A stretch of 64,000 nucleotides of DNA from Pomacea canaliculata (taxonomy: Eukaryota > Mollusca > Gastropoda > Architaenioglossa > Ampullariidae). Every line of letters begins with the position of its first letter. Position 1 is the first letter of the stretch. The DNA lies in the NCBI RefSeq assembly GCF_003073045.1, contig NC_037597.1, forward strand, positions 26,550,158 through 26,614,157, read 5' to 3'. Positions 13,032 to 24,742 of the stretch are shown piece after piece. The notes beneath the pieces were generated by a model. It was not told the origin of the DNA. It ran no database searches and worked only from the letters and a program-made list of their open reading frames with translations. The position numbers and the translations under genes were made by a program.

Positions 13032-13211
13032 GGAAAAGGGGAGCATCTACATAATCCCACCGCAGAACAGTTTAGATTATTCTTCCGTCAGATCATGATT
13101 GAGGAACTGTTTCATCACAGTAGTAGAACTAATTGCAGAAGGACAATGACGAAGCTCTTTATGACTCTGACATCTGTGACCACTGACAAACAACAGGACA
13201 TAATGATATAG
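13032..13211 (+). pseudogene. P-like transposase C-terminal fragment
   Basis: A pyrimidine-rich stretch and CAG precede base 13032. The frame then reads GKGEHLHNPTAEQFRLFFRQ, continues with IMIEELFHHSS and runs to a TAG at 13209-13211. The NPTA-x-QF signature is typical of the C-terminal part of P-element and THAP9 transposases. The acidic end that would be expected is frameshifted. It is a remnant inside the 31-bp-TIR element. Confidence 0.55.
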
Positions 13212-14438
13212 TGAAATGTAGATATTGACGAGAATGACTATGACCATGACATCGATTGTTTAAAATGACAAAGACAGTTATTGATAAAGTAAATATCACT
13301 TTCAATAAATTTTGATGATAACTGTAGTGCCCTCTAAACTATTTTCTCCATACAACCACCACCAAAAAACAAAATTCTGAGTGAGACAGTCAAGATATTA
13401 GAGTGTACAGTTGTAAAAAATATGGGGACCAGTTACTTCCTGGGAAAAAAGTTAAATTCCAGTTGATTCGACTTCTTGTGGGAAGAGCTAAAAAGCGATA
13501 TTGACCTCTGTTGTCCACTTGGTGCATGTGATCTGAAAGGATAGTGTGATTAATTATTTATCAATGTTCGCCTTCATTTTTCTTTGAAAGATAGCTTTGT
13601 CCTTTTTGAAAAAGGAGCAAAAAGAAATCAAAAAATGTTGAAGTTACATCATTTGTAAGCTTTTTAAGCTAATAAAGTAATTTAAAATTATTATAGAAAG
13701 TGTGAAAGAAAATGTTATAAATCTTCATTTAAAGTACATGTGAGAATGATCCCTTATTGAGTAATCTGCTTGCTGTATATTTCATCTTAGTAAGCATAAG
13801 CTGTTATCTTTCAATTGTCAACCAATTTATTACATCCACAAGGATATGAATGTATAAAATATATACATTATTATTAATAGTAGTATTATGATTTGTTATT
13901 AATTATGATTATTATGATTTGTGTGAGAATTTATTGCTATGCTTGTATGTAAACAGAAATATATATGTCTCAGTAGATGTGAGCAAGTCTTCTGAATGTG
14001 GGCTTGTTTATATTCATGGTAATTCTGTTTTTAACTGCTTTTCTCATATTAAATAAATTCTCATAAATTAGATTTTTATGGATTTTAAATTAAATGCAAA
14101 TTTGTGCTCATTGATGTGCTGTTTGAATTATAAAAAGTTATCCTTTTTAAATATAGTCAGCTGTCATACATGTATTAAAACTCTCCCAAACTACCCTCAT
14201 CTAAGCAATTCCCATGAATAAAAGACACAATCTGTTCTTAGATAAAGGTCATTTGATATCGCAAACACCTAGACATTTACTCAAAGATAAACACAGCTAG
14301 CCGACTTTGTTAGCTAGTGGTTGATTTAGTAGCAACTGCGGCGTAGCATCTTTTTTCGAAGGGACGCAACTCGTCACTACTTTTCTTAACAAGTAAGGAT
14401 AAAGAAGGAGTGCACCCTCTCTACATCTAAGCTCTCTG

Positions 14439-15224
14439 GTACGGTTTCGGAACAACAGCCCTGCAAGATGACGAAGGTGCCGGACAATTATTGGCACGAT
14501 AATTTATACAGCGCCTCACCTGCACGTCCGCAAAGTTGGCTGAGCGGTAGATAAGGTAGGAATATTATTATATTTAAATTTTGAATACCGGTTTTCTATT
14601 TAAAATGGAATACTGTAGTGGCGTGAAGAGATCTGCCGTTGAAAGCATCACTACTCGGCAAACTCAGAGGAAAGTCCCCCCCCCCCCCTATTTATCGGCG
14701 TTCTTTGTCGGCGACGACATCATCATCGGCACGCGTCCCGCTTTTGCCCCGAAACGTCTGGTCACCTTTCCCGAGGTCATCTTTATGACTTATTGCTAGC
14801 TGTGGTAAACAAGTTGTGACAAAAAAATTGACGTTCACAAAACATTTCTAATTATTGAGCCCATGTCTTCACGTTAAGCCCGACAATAATAACAAAAAGC
14901 TTATGAAGTTATCGTCACCATATTATTTCGCTTTAAGAAAAAACCGCTACAGTCGCAAACGGTGGGAAAAATTTATGAACAATTAAAACACTAAATTCGT
15001 GCGTTATTTCGCGAAATCGATGCAAGCCTATCTAAATGTCTATAAAACAGTGCTTCCGGCATCGTATCAATAGGGATATTGATACACGTACTCCATTACC
15101 CCGGCCCCGCTTGGATGGTCGACCCCAGGCCCCGCGTGTTCCTAACGCCGCCTCTGAGTGTGTCTGTACGTACCTCACTGTCCTCTGTTATCTTTACACA
15201 GTTTATAGTATCTACATCCCTTCA
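14439..15224. other. Unassigned sequence with a poly-C tract
   Basis: No convincing gene. The stretch contains a run of C at about 14678-14690 and a GC-rich piece at 14690-14775. From about 15170 the sequence (CTCACTGTCCTCTGTTATC, TTTATAGTATCTACATCCC) matches the start of unit B at about 25035-25065, marking shared duplicated sequence. Confidence 0.5.
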
Positions 15225-15230
15225 TACCTT

Positions 15231-15599
15231 TGAAGCAGGGTAAGAATTGGGCTCTTCCCACAATCCTTCCACACCAACACAAAAGACAACGCTCTCGTGG
15301 GTTCTTAGTTTGTATTTCTGATGCCAGTCGATGCTGCTGGCTCTGGCGAACCTTGATTCCACATACTTTCTCTCTCACACCAACTACCCTGTCTCCTTAT
15401 ATACCTCTCGGGTGGGTCACTTTTCGCGGTTTTATGCATCAGCACTATCTTCATGCATCAGCACTTTTTCCCGCATGCATCAGCAAAACTATTTTCGCCC
15501 TCTTATGCATCAGCACTTTTCCCGCCTAACAAGCGCTGGACTACCGGCCCTCTATCGGCGACCACCCACCATCGCCGCCCCCTCGTCTACACACTACCA
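15231..15599. mobile_element. Probable solo LTR (369 bp) with 6-bp target duplication
   Basis: The segment starts TG (TGAAGCAGGG) and ends CA (ACTACCA) and is bordered by TACCTT on both sides (15225-15230 and 15600-15605). In duplication unit B the uninterrupted site, CTTCATACCTTCATCC, is present at about 25061-25076 with a single TACCTT. This shows a clean insertion of a TG...CA element, as expected for a solo long terminal repeat. It contains TTATATA at about 15395, a candidate TATA box, and four copies of ATGCATCAGCA. No internal retroviral-type genes are present. Orientation is not certain. Confidence 0.7.
15434..15515 (+). repeat. Four copies of ATGCATCAGCA
   Basis: Exact 11-mers begin at 15434, 15453, 15475 and 15505, with start-to-start spacings of 19, 22 and 30 bp. 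They lie inside the solo LTR, downstream of the candidate TATA box on the + strand or upstream of it on the minus strand. Each holds the half-site TCAGCA of Maf/CNC factor sites. Enhancer function is inference. Confidence 0.7.
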
Positions 15600-16023
15600 T
15601 ACCTTCATCCACTGCTTTACGTTCTACTCTTCTACCTCATCTTTATGTTGTTCAGTGTGCCTATACTTACCTCACTGTCCACTGGCTGTTATCTTGTACC
15701 TCATCTTATGTTGTTCAATGTTCATGCAGTGTGTCTATTCATACCTCACTGTCCACTGGCTTTCAGTTTATCTTTCATTTATCATTCTTGGTCATGATGC
15801 TAAGCGTTATATGTTCCCATTATTATTAATACCCAACTTCTTGTTGTTCATACATTGTTGGGTGAGCAGATTTGAACAAGTCCACCTCGTGCATGGGGAT
15901 GTAACTGCTTGCAGTGCGGGGGCATCACAAGAGCGAGTTACTCCGCTTGTTTGGGTCTTAGTTCGAAGTCCACTGCGTCCAGTCCGCTGAGATTTTGCAC
16001 AAGTATCCACAAACCAGCGCAAA

Positions 16024-19000
16024 ATGGGGGGCCTGGCTGAAAGGGTCATTCAAGAATCGTCGTGCTCATGCTTGGCAGTTTCATCGGTTTACTGGCACTG
16101 TGTAAAATTGTCATCGACTGTGTGAAAGTTGGTCCCAGCAAGGTGTTTAGCCAGCAGAAGAGAAACAAGCCACCTGCATGTTTAGAAGATTCCAGCCTTG
16201 GAACTCACGGTTACGCCCATTTAGAAGTGAGGAATTTTGTTTCTCGAATTAAGGCTTCTTTTGTTATTACTCAGGTATAATTAAGATTTGTCCTAGTTAA
16301 AATAAAACAATTAACTGATGCCAGTCTTTCTGGCTGATTCAACCTTTTATCGACTCGTCTTCAACCCTGAGTCAATTCGACCACCAAGAACAGAAGTTCT
16401 TATTATTCAGTGTAATCAAAAATAGTTATATTTACTATCTTGATGTAAAGACACATTCGCACCGCCGGCTTTATGGGGTGGCGAGCAGGAGCGATCGCCC
16501 AAGGCCCGCATATATACATATATATATAGCACCTGCATGGGGGGTTGGTACATCGGGAGATGGGGATAATCCGTAGTTTTCACGATGCATTCACTAGAAT
16601 TGCATATCTTTTCTGTTGTCCGATTTTTAAAAATTATTATTCGGAAGCAGTTCCACTATATTTACAGAACTACAACACTATAGGTCATTTATTACCGCGC
16701 TATGTTATGCCTGTTTGAAAAGGCCCCCCCATTACGAACTAATATCCCTGGACTATGCACATCGATCTTCCCCCTATCCTATAGTGTCGGCGCTGACATT
16801 CGTCGTTTACTGTGTGTAAAGAAAAACAAAACTATACAAACACAATGCAGATTAGTAATGTGATATACATAATAGGAAAGTTGCCATGGATACCTGTATA
16901 TATAGAAGCGAGAAGAAAACAACATTGCTTGCTTACAAATAGCAGAGCAATTGGTATGGCACTAGCGGAGGGTTCATGGCCACTAAACAGGCCTGTTTAG
17001 TACAACATGATGTAAGCAAGCATAACCACACTTCAGGAAAGCATGGGTATCATTTGATACAATATTATTTCTATTATAATGTAAACAATTAAAATATCCC
17101 TGTCAGTTCATTAAAGACCATTAAGGGCACACAACTCCCCTCTACTTAGTTTCCCTCCCCTATTTTCTTTGGGATACTTTGAAGTCAGCAGCTACAGTAT
17201 ACAATCTGTAAATATACCTCTCGACCTCTGGTGTGAACAAGAAGTCACACATGCTTCAGACAATACATTTTTTGTACCAAATTTCATAGTAAAGCATAAA
17301 CAGACCAGTTATTGAGATTAGCATCTATGTTTTATGGTGCAAAAATGACCAGTTGATTTGTTTCTTAATTATTTATATCAGTCATTACACATCCTCACAT
17401 TTATTCATTGCTAACAGGCATTTCTTACTCTATAGTGACTATAACTGAGTTTTGTCATAAACTAATGGAAATGTATGAATTTTTAAAATACATTTCTGTG
17501 CTGATCTCATGGATATCTTGGCATTTTCCTTTTTCTCAATGACTTACAAAGTTGCTCAAGCAAATCAGATTCATTATATTTGTTTTAAAATAAATCACTG
17601 AAACTTTATTTTCTCTTTTTATAAAAAAATTTATTGTGTTTATAAGTCCCATCTCATTTTTGCAGCTTAATCAATGCGTGTTTTTGGCACCCACTTTTGC
17701 TCAACACATTTTCACATTATGTTTTGTAGGATATCCGTATGCATTATGTGAGCAATGGAAGTGAAGATAAACCACTAATGCTGCTGGTTCATGGCTTCCC
17801 AGAGTTCTGGTACTCTTGGCGCTATCAGCTGAAAGAGTTCAAGGACCGTTACAGGTTAACTTTGACTTAAAGTTGTTTTATATATATATAATTGTTTGCT
17901 GCCAAGGAACATAGATGTCTGGGAGTAACCGCACCCTAAACATTCATGAGACCAGATCCAAAAGAATCTTTCAAAGCAAGGAATGAAAGACAGCTTTATC
18001 ACATGAATGGTAGTTTGTTTATTTTACTTGAATGTATTTTTATATGGCTATAAGTTCTTTAGGAGGAACTGATCCCTAAAATGCAAGCACTCTTTTCTTC
18101 TTTTGTGTTGGGGAGATAAGATGCTTTGAACATGAGCACTCTCACTTATGCAAAGGTAACCTCATTGCAACGTCACAAATTAGGTTGACTGTTATGAAAA
18201 CAGCTTATTTACATGTTCTCGAAGCCCCAACACTAGCTGTGGCCTTCACTGCTGACATCAGGTGTTAGAAGTTAGCTCAATGCATGTGGGGATTTCATAC
18301 AAACAATTTTTGATTAATGAGAGGGATTCTTTACATGAAGCTGTGAGCAGATTTGAGCTACATTTGACATTTAATTTCGGCAACTTTTAAAGGATAGATA
18401 TAATTTGGTAAGGTGATTTTGAAATAAAAGTCTGTCATAAAATTTTAAAAATATATATTTTTACTTGAAACTTAAAGGCTGAATAATTGTCTGGAGAGAA
18501 GGAATTATTATATAGCAGAGGCAGTTGAGGGTTCTCGTTGGATCAGGTGGAAGCAACTAGCAAAGAATGATCACTCAGATAGCTAGCACTGTGTGCTCCT
18601 CCCTTCCCTCCCTTGGGTTGAACCATTGTTTCCCACCATAGGGAAAAACTAAAAGGGCATGGAATTGCTAGCTAGGTCAAATGGCTGTCTTTAAGTTAAG
18701 AACAATAACACTAATTAAACGGATTGCTTGTGCTTATTCAGGGTTGTTGCAGTTGACCTAAGGGGCTACAATGAAACTGATAAACCATCAGGAATATCCA
18801 GCTATAAAACAGCAAAGCTTGCTACAGACCTAAAACAGCTGATAACTGCTTTAGGTGAGACTGCAAGGAAGAGCTTCCTTTTCTGCCAATGTGTGTTGCA
18901 TATTGAATGTTGCAATGAAATCTGTTCTGATTGTTTAAAAGAATATTTTTTAACTTGATTTAGAGGCTACATGTGAATATGTATACACTGTTAAAGGAGG

Positions 19001-22000
19001 TTGCTGTAGCCTTTGTAGAACATGTATCACTTTACATTTAGTGATTACATGTTATATCGATTATTCTTGTAATATAGGGTTAATAATAATAATAAGAAGT
19101 TGATTTGTACGGGTCTTTTCTCCACCGTTAAAGGTGAGCTCAAAGCACTTGACTAAAAAGAAAAACACACAGACATAATAGTTGTCTCAAAAACAGTTGT
19201 AGAATCACTGAAAAATAGCCGAACTCTTTAGTAAGATCATCAGGTTAGTTTTACAATCACTGAAAAATAGCTAGATTCTGTTCAAGAATTTCTAGACCGA
19301 AATACTGGACGCAATCATCATGTTTGGGTAGTCATAGACTGTTCACAAGCGCTGGCCTTCTGACTGTGGAGAGAAAGTTGCGGAGGCCAGTTGATATTAA
19401 AACTTGGCTAACCTTCACACACCAACATCAAAGAATGGACCGAACGCGAGATGCCGGACCTGCTCTCATCTGCTCAAGACAGGACCGGGTGGAAAATTCT
19501 GTCTGTTGCTGCTGCCTTATGGGACGGTCCCCCCTACGCCCGGACCGGGCATGGGACTGACCTGACCTGACCTGAACCTTCACACTCCTATGGATGACAC
19601 CTTTTCTATGCAAGTATTCCAGAGCATGCAGTTCCCGCAAGATATATGTGACCGCTAGCTCCAGCAGATCGCTGTGAAAACGGGCATGCAGCAGGTGATA
19701 GCAAGAATGATAGTCCATAACAGGCATGACTGTCCACGGTAATGTAGGAGAACAGCCTCATGTTGTAGCTGCTTGGTTAATACAACTTTCTGTACACAAG
19801 AGAACTCGCAGTCTAAGTTTTCTAGACCAATCCGTTTAATAGCTACCTGCAGTGGTGTTGGCCAGTGCTGAGCTAGATGCACTGTGGTTGTATCTTTGTG
19901 ACCTTTGTCTATTCCTGTATATAGCTTATAGACACAGGCCACACTGTCAAACTGCACTTGTACTACTTCTGATGATGGCTTACTGATGCTGAGAGTGATT
20001 TCACCTTGTTTTCCACGAGTGTTGGGGAGGTGATGTCCTAAGGCTGACTTGCTGGTGGACAATCAGACAGCTGAGATTTTGAACAAGCACATGCTACTGA
20101 TTTGTCTGACATAACTTTTGTCTGTCTTTAGCCTCTTTAGCCTCTTGTCATAATTGAATCTATGAACTTTACCAGCTACTTGTAATAGCAATTCGTCTGC
20201 TCCAGGCCCTGTGCTGGCTCTCAACGGCCGGAGTTCAGATCTTAGAAAAGATATTGTCTCACGAACTTGTATTATTACATTGTATCATCTTTCGGAAGGC
20301 AGAATAATATATCAACGGAGACTCAGGTCGACAGAGCTGAAATCGCTAGAAGACTGCTGGTAGCAATGAAATCATAAAGCAGAGAAAAACTGCATGAAAA
20401 TGTTTAAAGCAAAGGACTGACTGTGATCTTCAAGATCTTCAGAAGAAACAGAAAAGTCTGGAAGTCGAAGGAAAATCCGAAAATCACAGAAGAAAACAAA
20501 AGTCAAACAGTCCTGCACAACAATGACGCAACCAAAAAAAAACAACAACAAACAAACACCGGCCTACACAAAGAGCACCAAAAACACAGCAAACTAATAA
20601 AAATACCAAAATAAATTACGGAGATCCACCTTAATCGAAGGAAAGCCACTCAAATTGTGTTACATGGCTTTTGGGTCGTCTTTAGTTTCTTACTACAATA
20701 TCAGATAGGGTAGCAGTATAGGTCTAGGTCATATGAAGAATGCTGGGCAACTTCAATAGTGTCAGCTTTTACAAAACATAAACATGCATTAGATTGCTTC
20801 ACTTTGTGCAGGTTACAGTGACTGTGTCCTCGTTGGACATGACTGGGGAGGAGCTGTCTGTTGGGCATTTGCTGAAAAATTTCCAGACCTTGTGAACCAC
20901 CTCATCATTCTCAACTGTCCTAATATAAAAGCTTTCCGGAAGCACGTTCGGTCAAGCCTGAAACAGGTTAAAATGTCCTGGTAGGTGCTCGGGCACTTTG
21001 TCACATTAAAGCGAATTAGATATTGTAAAGACTGTTTGCTTGCAGTAAGGTTTACAAGTACACTATCAGTCATATCATGTTCATGCTTGAAGTTTTGGAG
21101 AAAATGCCTAGAGGAGATCAGTAAACAATAAGTCCATCATTTCCTCAATCTGTAGGCATGAGACTAACTGACTAACTTCGTTTTTCAGGTACATGTATTT
21201 CTTCCAGCTTCCCTTTTTGCCAGAACTCATGTTTAAGCTTCAAGATTATGCCATTCTTGATCAACTTTTTCGTAGCAAGCACAGCGGGGTTCGTTCTGAC
21301 AGAATGTCAGATGAAGATATTGAAGCATACAAGTACACCTTCAGTCGTAAGTCATGTTCATATTTTCGTATTCAACCATACTAAAACAACCACTGCACTT
21401 ATCGATCATCTATGGTAGAACAGTAGTTAAGCAATGTAAATGATAATATATACTGCAGCCCTGTTCATAGACTTTGCAAACGCCTTTGCTCATTAAAAAA
21501 ATGAGAATGAGAATGTCAACGGGAAGAGGGTTAACCACGATCAAGTATTTCGTGAACACTGTTCAGCACTAGAATTTTCGACGAGAACGAGGTTAGAAAA
21601 GTACTCAGCCACGGAATGTGAAGGAAGAAGACTTGCCCGAGTCACGACATGTAAATTTCCCGAGTTGAGATTACACAGTGGAGCAGGGTAGTGGGCATCG
21701 ACGCTGGATGCGGCACGATACTTACCCTTGATGGAGTAACCCCTCCTAGACGAGGGTTTTTTTTATTCCTGCATGGGCTAATCAGTTGGAGACCTTCTGA
21801 AGGAGGAAGAATCACCTCCCCAAACCATTCCTCGATCGTCACCTTTGTTGCTTTTGATGACGATAATCACAGATACCCAGTTGAAAGCGATCATTTCATT
21901 CTGTGGGCATCCACATAGACTACTGAAAAATTACTGCGTGCTTGTTGGTCATGATTGCTATACAAGTACTCGTCTTCCTCCGAAAGCTTTTGTTGTTTGT

Positions 22001-22309
22001 TTGTTTGTTTTTAACATAGGCAGTGGTCTGACCGGGCCGATCAACTTTTATCGTGCTGCATTTGAGGTAGAGAGAAGACCACCCGACCAGTCTGGATCAC
22101 GATCTAAAGGGATCAGCGTGCCTACCCTGGTGCTATGGGGCACAGAGGATGCAGCGTTGGATAACAGACTTGCAGAAATGTCCTGTGAAGTGTGCACAGG
22201 CAAGGTGGTGTTAAGGTACATCGAGGGTGCCAGCCACTGGGTACAGATGGACAGACCCGATCTTGTCAACAAATACATGCGAGAGTTTCTGACTGAGTCG
22301 GAAAAATAA
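16024..22309 (+). CDS. Epoxide hydrolase EPHX3/4-like, copy A (frameshift in exon 1)
   Basis: Alpha/beta-hydrolase of the microsomal EPHX3/EPHX4 group, expected to hydrate lipid epoxides at the ER membrane. Exons: 16024-16226, 17730-17854, 18742-18854, 20812-20980, 21189-21346, 22020-22309, all GT-AG and in phase. Exon 1 encodes an N-terminal membrane anchor, but one A is missing after GTCATTCAA compared with copy B (203 versus 204 bp), which breaks the frame. If corrected, the protein has 352 residues, close to human EPHX4. Visible key residues (corrected numbering): HGFPEFW oxyanion motif at 89, nucleophile Asp158 in GHDWGG, lid Tyr207 (YFFQLP) and Tyr267 (NFYR), acid Asp300 (WGTED), base His329 (GASHW). 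The catalytic machinery is complete. It is either a recent pseudogene or a gene with an assembly indel. Confidence 0.9.
19270..20062 (-). pseudogene. STRAD pseudokinase retrocopy in intron 3 of copy A
   Basis: On the minus strand, blocks in order read TTTVHLAQHWPTPLQVAIKR, IGLENLDCEFSCVQKVVLTK, MPVMDYHSCYHLLHARF, REL-ALEYLHRKGVIHRSVKV, SQVLISTGLRNFLSTVRRP and VQYFGLEILEQNL. This order and the HRS in place of HRD match STE20-related adaptor (STRADA/STRADB), the pseudokinase that activates LKB1. There are frameshifts and stops but no introns between blocks that are separate exons in animals, so it is a processed copy. It is truncated in the middle of the kinase domain and interrupted by a LINE tail at 19421-19574. 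Confidence 0.75.
19421..19574 (+). mobile_element. 5'-truncated RTE-type LINE tail
   Basis: The 154-bp insert is flanked by the 11-bp duplication AACCTTCACAC (19410-19420 and 19575-19585). It encodes the last residues of a LINE polyprotein (IKEWTEREMPDLL, SAQDRTGWKILS, ALWDGPPYARTGHGT) and ends in a (TGACC)n tail. It lies within the STRAD retrocopy and restores that reading when removed, so it is younger than the retrocopy. Confidence 0.75.
20063..20640. other. Unit-A-specific intronic sequence upstream of the STRAD retrocopy
   Basis: No gene seen. This piece is absent from copy B intron 3, where the sequence jumps from TTCAAGAATTTTTAG to TTGAAAGCCACTC near 32985. It may be the 5' part of the retrocopied transcript plus further insert. 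An A-rich run occurs at about 20532-20558. Confidence 0.4.
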
Positions 22310-23893
22310 AAAAATACAGATCATTTATGCTTTTTGAGGGGATGTCTTACCCATGTTTTATTTTTTGCATATATCTTATTCTGGGTTACGGATTGGGTTC
22401 ACAGAAGTTGTACTGTCAACTTATGATGTGAATCCATGACATTGTGGAAGGTCTAGTTTCAGACTAGAAACTTTAAGATCATGAAATTCGAAGGAATGAG
22501 ACTGACACCAATTTTTTTCTTTTCCAGCACCTCTTTTGTTTTGCTTTTGTTGTTTTTTGAAATTTTTCAATATTTAAACATTTTGTAATAGTCATTGTCA
22601 ATTGGGGAGATGAATGGAGTCTTCAGATCTTACCTTGTGCTGCAAAGCATTGTCACTAGTGGGGTTATTGCTACCTCACTTGGTCTTTGTAGTGAAAGAA
22701 CAGTTGTGATGGCGTGATCTCTTGTTGAAGAGAGTAAGAGTGGTAAAAAAGATTTTCAAATATTTGGGAAAAAAAACCAACAAAAAGGAAACCAAATCAA
22801 CAGGTAGTGTCAAGAGACAAAAGAAATGTTCAGGGAAATTTCAAGTGGTATCCTCCCCATTGTGTTACTCTGCCTGGTTTTATGACTGTTGTTGCACTAA
22901 TATAATATATCAAATGTCTGCTTTTATTTGTCCTGGCTAGGTTATTGCAACTCTGTGTTCCTAACTGCCTATTGGACAAGTTTCAAAGGACTAATAATAA
23001 TGCTGCTCCTAATGTTTTCCGTGAACTACACTCTTCCGTGAGCTTAATTTCTCTGGCACAGTATTTTTTTTCTCTGTATGTAGCATCTGTTTACAGAGCT
23101 GGCTGCCTTGCCATGATATAGCTTTAGTTGCTGGCTCAACGTGAAGCACCAGTTCGTATAATGCCTTGCCATCAGAGACTGTGATATAACTCATACCTTT
23201 TTCATTCTGTTTGAGAAAACTGATAACAATTTGAAAAATATCGACATGCGTGAGTTTTTATTTTTTTAATAAACTTTGAGAATAGCACACGATTTCATTG
23301 TATATTAGCGTCATTTGATGAGAAACAATTTTTCTGAATACCTTCAGTCTTTAAACTTCCACTTCTGTTAGACTATTTTTAGTTTCTGTGAAGTAATCAG
23401 TATGTTCGGTACGATTTTCAAGACAATATTTTCTGCCTGTTGCAAGAAAAAAAAATGTAATTTAACAAGCCCCCATTAACATCTCAAAAACTTTATGAAG
23501 ATGATTTTAAATAATGTTTTCCCCACTTTAAGAAGAAAAGGGTGGAGAGGGGAGGGAGTTGTTGAACATTCCATGTTTATTTAACTGTTTGTGAGAAGAA
23601 GATAAAAGACATCCTGAAAACAGAAGACTCGAGACGAAAATCAGCCTGCAGCAGGCTGCCTGGCTAGACCGCAGACCACAGATAACTATGGAATGAAGAA
23701 AGATACCCACCATGCAGAAACCAGTAGCCAGCAAGTTTAATGCAGACATGCTTTTAACAACCTCCTTCCCCCTCCTGCAACATTCTCCCATGAAAGACGC
23801 GTGCAGGAAGATGCGGGATTTAGCAAGCGACAAATAAGTATGTCTGGCGACATCACAAAGCAAGCTCCACAACAGATCGAGCGTACTCCCAAT
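22310..23893. other. 3' flank of hydrolase copy A with LINE/SINE remnants
   Basis: AATAAA overlaps and follows the stop codon of copy A (22305-22310). Further right, 22900-23035 resembles a LINE reverse transcriptase piece (LDYCNS-type motif, degraded) and 23060-23150 resembles the body of the tRNA-derived SINE found at 55.95 kb (GTAGCATCTGTTTACAG, TAGTTGCTGGCTCA). The same arrangement recurs in unit B at 35.39-35.66 kb, so both insertions predate the duplication. No gene otherwise. Confidence 0.5.
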
Positions 23894-24195
23894 CTAGTTC
23901 ATCCAGGGTGCAAATAGCAGCAACCGATCGTTGTCGGCGTCAGCTTCCTCGCGTGCATCTTCGTCGAAGTCGTCGTCGTTGTCGAAGTCCGGAACGTCGT
24001 GCTGGTAGTAATCAGGGTCGGCGACAGAAGGAAACCTCTCATCGTACAGGTTCTCGTTGTAGTCGTAGAATTCATCGTCTTCGTAGTAGTATTCTTCTCC
24101 GAATAGATCTCTGTACATCGTGCCCTCCATCAGGGTCAGGAGGTCGTCTTGCATGTCTTCCAAGAGAACCAGCAGCTCTTCAAAGGTTACAGAGG
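23894..24195 (-). CDS. Orphan last exon of the acidic secreted-protein gene (unit A)
   Basis: This minus-strand exon matches the last exon of the gene at 36389-39479. It keeps the TTTCAG acceptor, an open frame of 99 codons after two phase bases, and a TAG stop at 23894-23896. It encodes SVTFEELLVLLEDMQDDLLT, then a Glu/Asp/Tyr-rich stretch (EEYYYEDDEFYDY, DFDNDDDFDED) and ends LLLFAPWMN. The upstream exons were not included in the duplicated unit, so no signal peptide exon is available. It is 21 bp shorter than the unit B exon, lacking one LEDMQDD repeat. It may be silent, or spliced to another promoter. Confidence 0.7.
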
Positions 24196-24254
24196 CTGAA
24201 ATGACCACAAGATGTACATGCAAAATGGCTCAGAATAATCTAAGGACGTATGGG

Positions 24255-24345
24255 CGCACGCGCACGAGGCTAACACACACATCTACCTCTCTCTCTCTCA
24301 CACACACACATGCACGCTCTCTCATTAACACATTTTTTTTTACTG
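24255..24345. repeat. CA/CT microsatellite
   Basis: CACACA and CTCTCT runs lie just upstream (minus-strand sense) of the orphan exon acceptor. The same simple repeat is present at about 36785-36845 in unit B. Confidence 0.8.
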
Positions 24346-24742
24346 TCAATTGAATGGGAAACCGAAAACCTGGTCAGATGTGGAGTAATCTGCTTATGTG
24401 CGAGCTCTCATGACGGCCTCTTTTGTTTTAATGTTATAGTGGCAGGGAACACGGCACGCATAAGCAAACACACAGGACAGGTACAGGCTTGGCGGTGGGG
24501 AATAGTTACTGGCCAGGTACTAACGCCGTGACCGAATTAAGGAGAGCGGGAAGGGGTCGACTAGTGACAGGATGGAAGTGCGGGGATGTTGTGGAGAGAA
24601 GTCGAGAAGTGGGCAGGACAGAACGTGAGGAGACAGAGCAGAGGTGGGAGCTACGATTCATCGAGAGCGCGAGTGTGTGGTGTGGAGGTTTCACCTTAGC
24701 CAGAACCATCGACTGGCTTTAAAGTAAAAGGGCTTGGAACCC

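Larger units (their letters stand above)
11969..14438 (+). mobile_element. P-element-like DNA transposon, decayed
   Basis: Two 31-bp inverted repeats (11969-11999 and 14408-14438) match at 30 of 31 positions and begin CAGAGAGCTTAGATGTAGAG. The Drosophila P element also has 31-bp terminal repeats and an N-terminal THAP DNA-binding domain. Inside this 2470-bp unit a THAP domain split over two exons lies near the left end (12.1-12.75 kb). A segment at 13032-13211 carries HNPTAEQFRLFF, which resembles the NPTA-x-QF region near the C-terminus of P/THAP9 transposases. The catalytic middle is missing or unrecognisable. The 8-bp flanks (CACTATAT, GTACGGTT) do not match, so the expected 8-bp duplication is absent. 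Confidence 0.72.
11500..24742 (+). repeat. Tandem segmental duplication, unit A
   Basis: Unit A runs from the LINE tail near 11.5 kb to GGGCTTGGAACCCA at about 24729-24742. It carries epoxide hydrolase copy A and an orphan acidic-protein exon. It matches unit B exon by exon and through introns and 3' flank. Differences are insertions: P-like element and solo LTR at the left, STRAD retrocopy sequence in intron 3, and about 120 bp before the right end (after GAGAGAAGTCG near 24604). Confidence 0.85.

Noticed and set aside
15331..15990. 219-codon open frame on the + strand
   Set aside because: It crosses the right border of the solo LTR (15599) and low-complexity flanking repeats, has no family resemblance and no match in unit B; chance frame.
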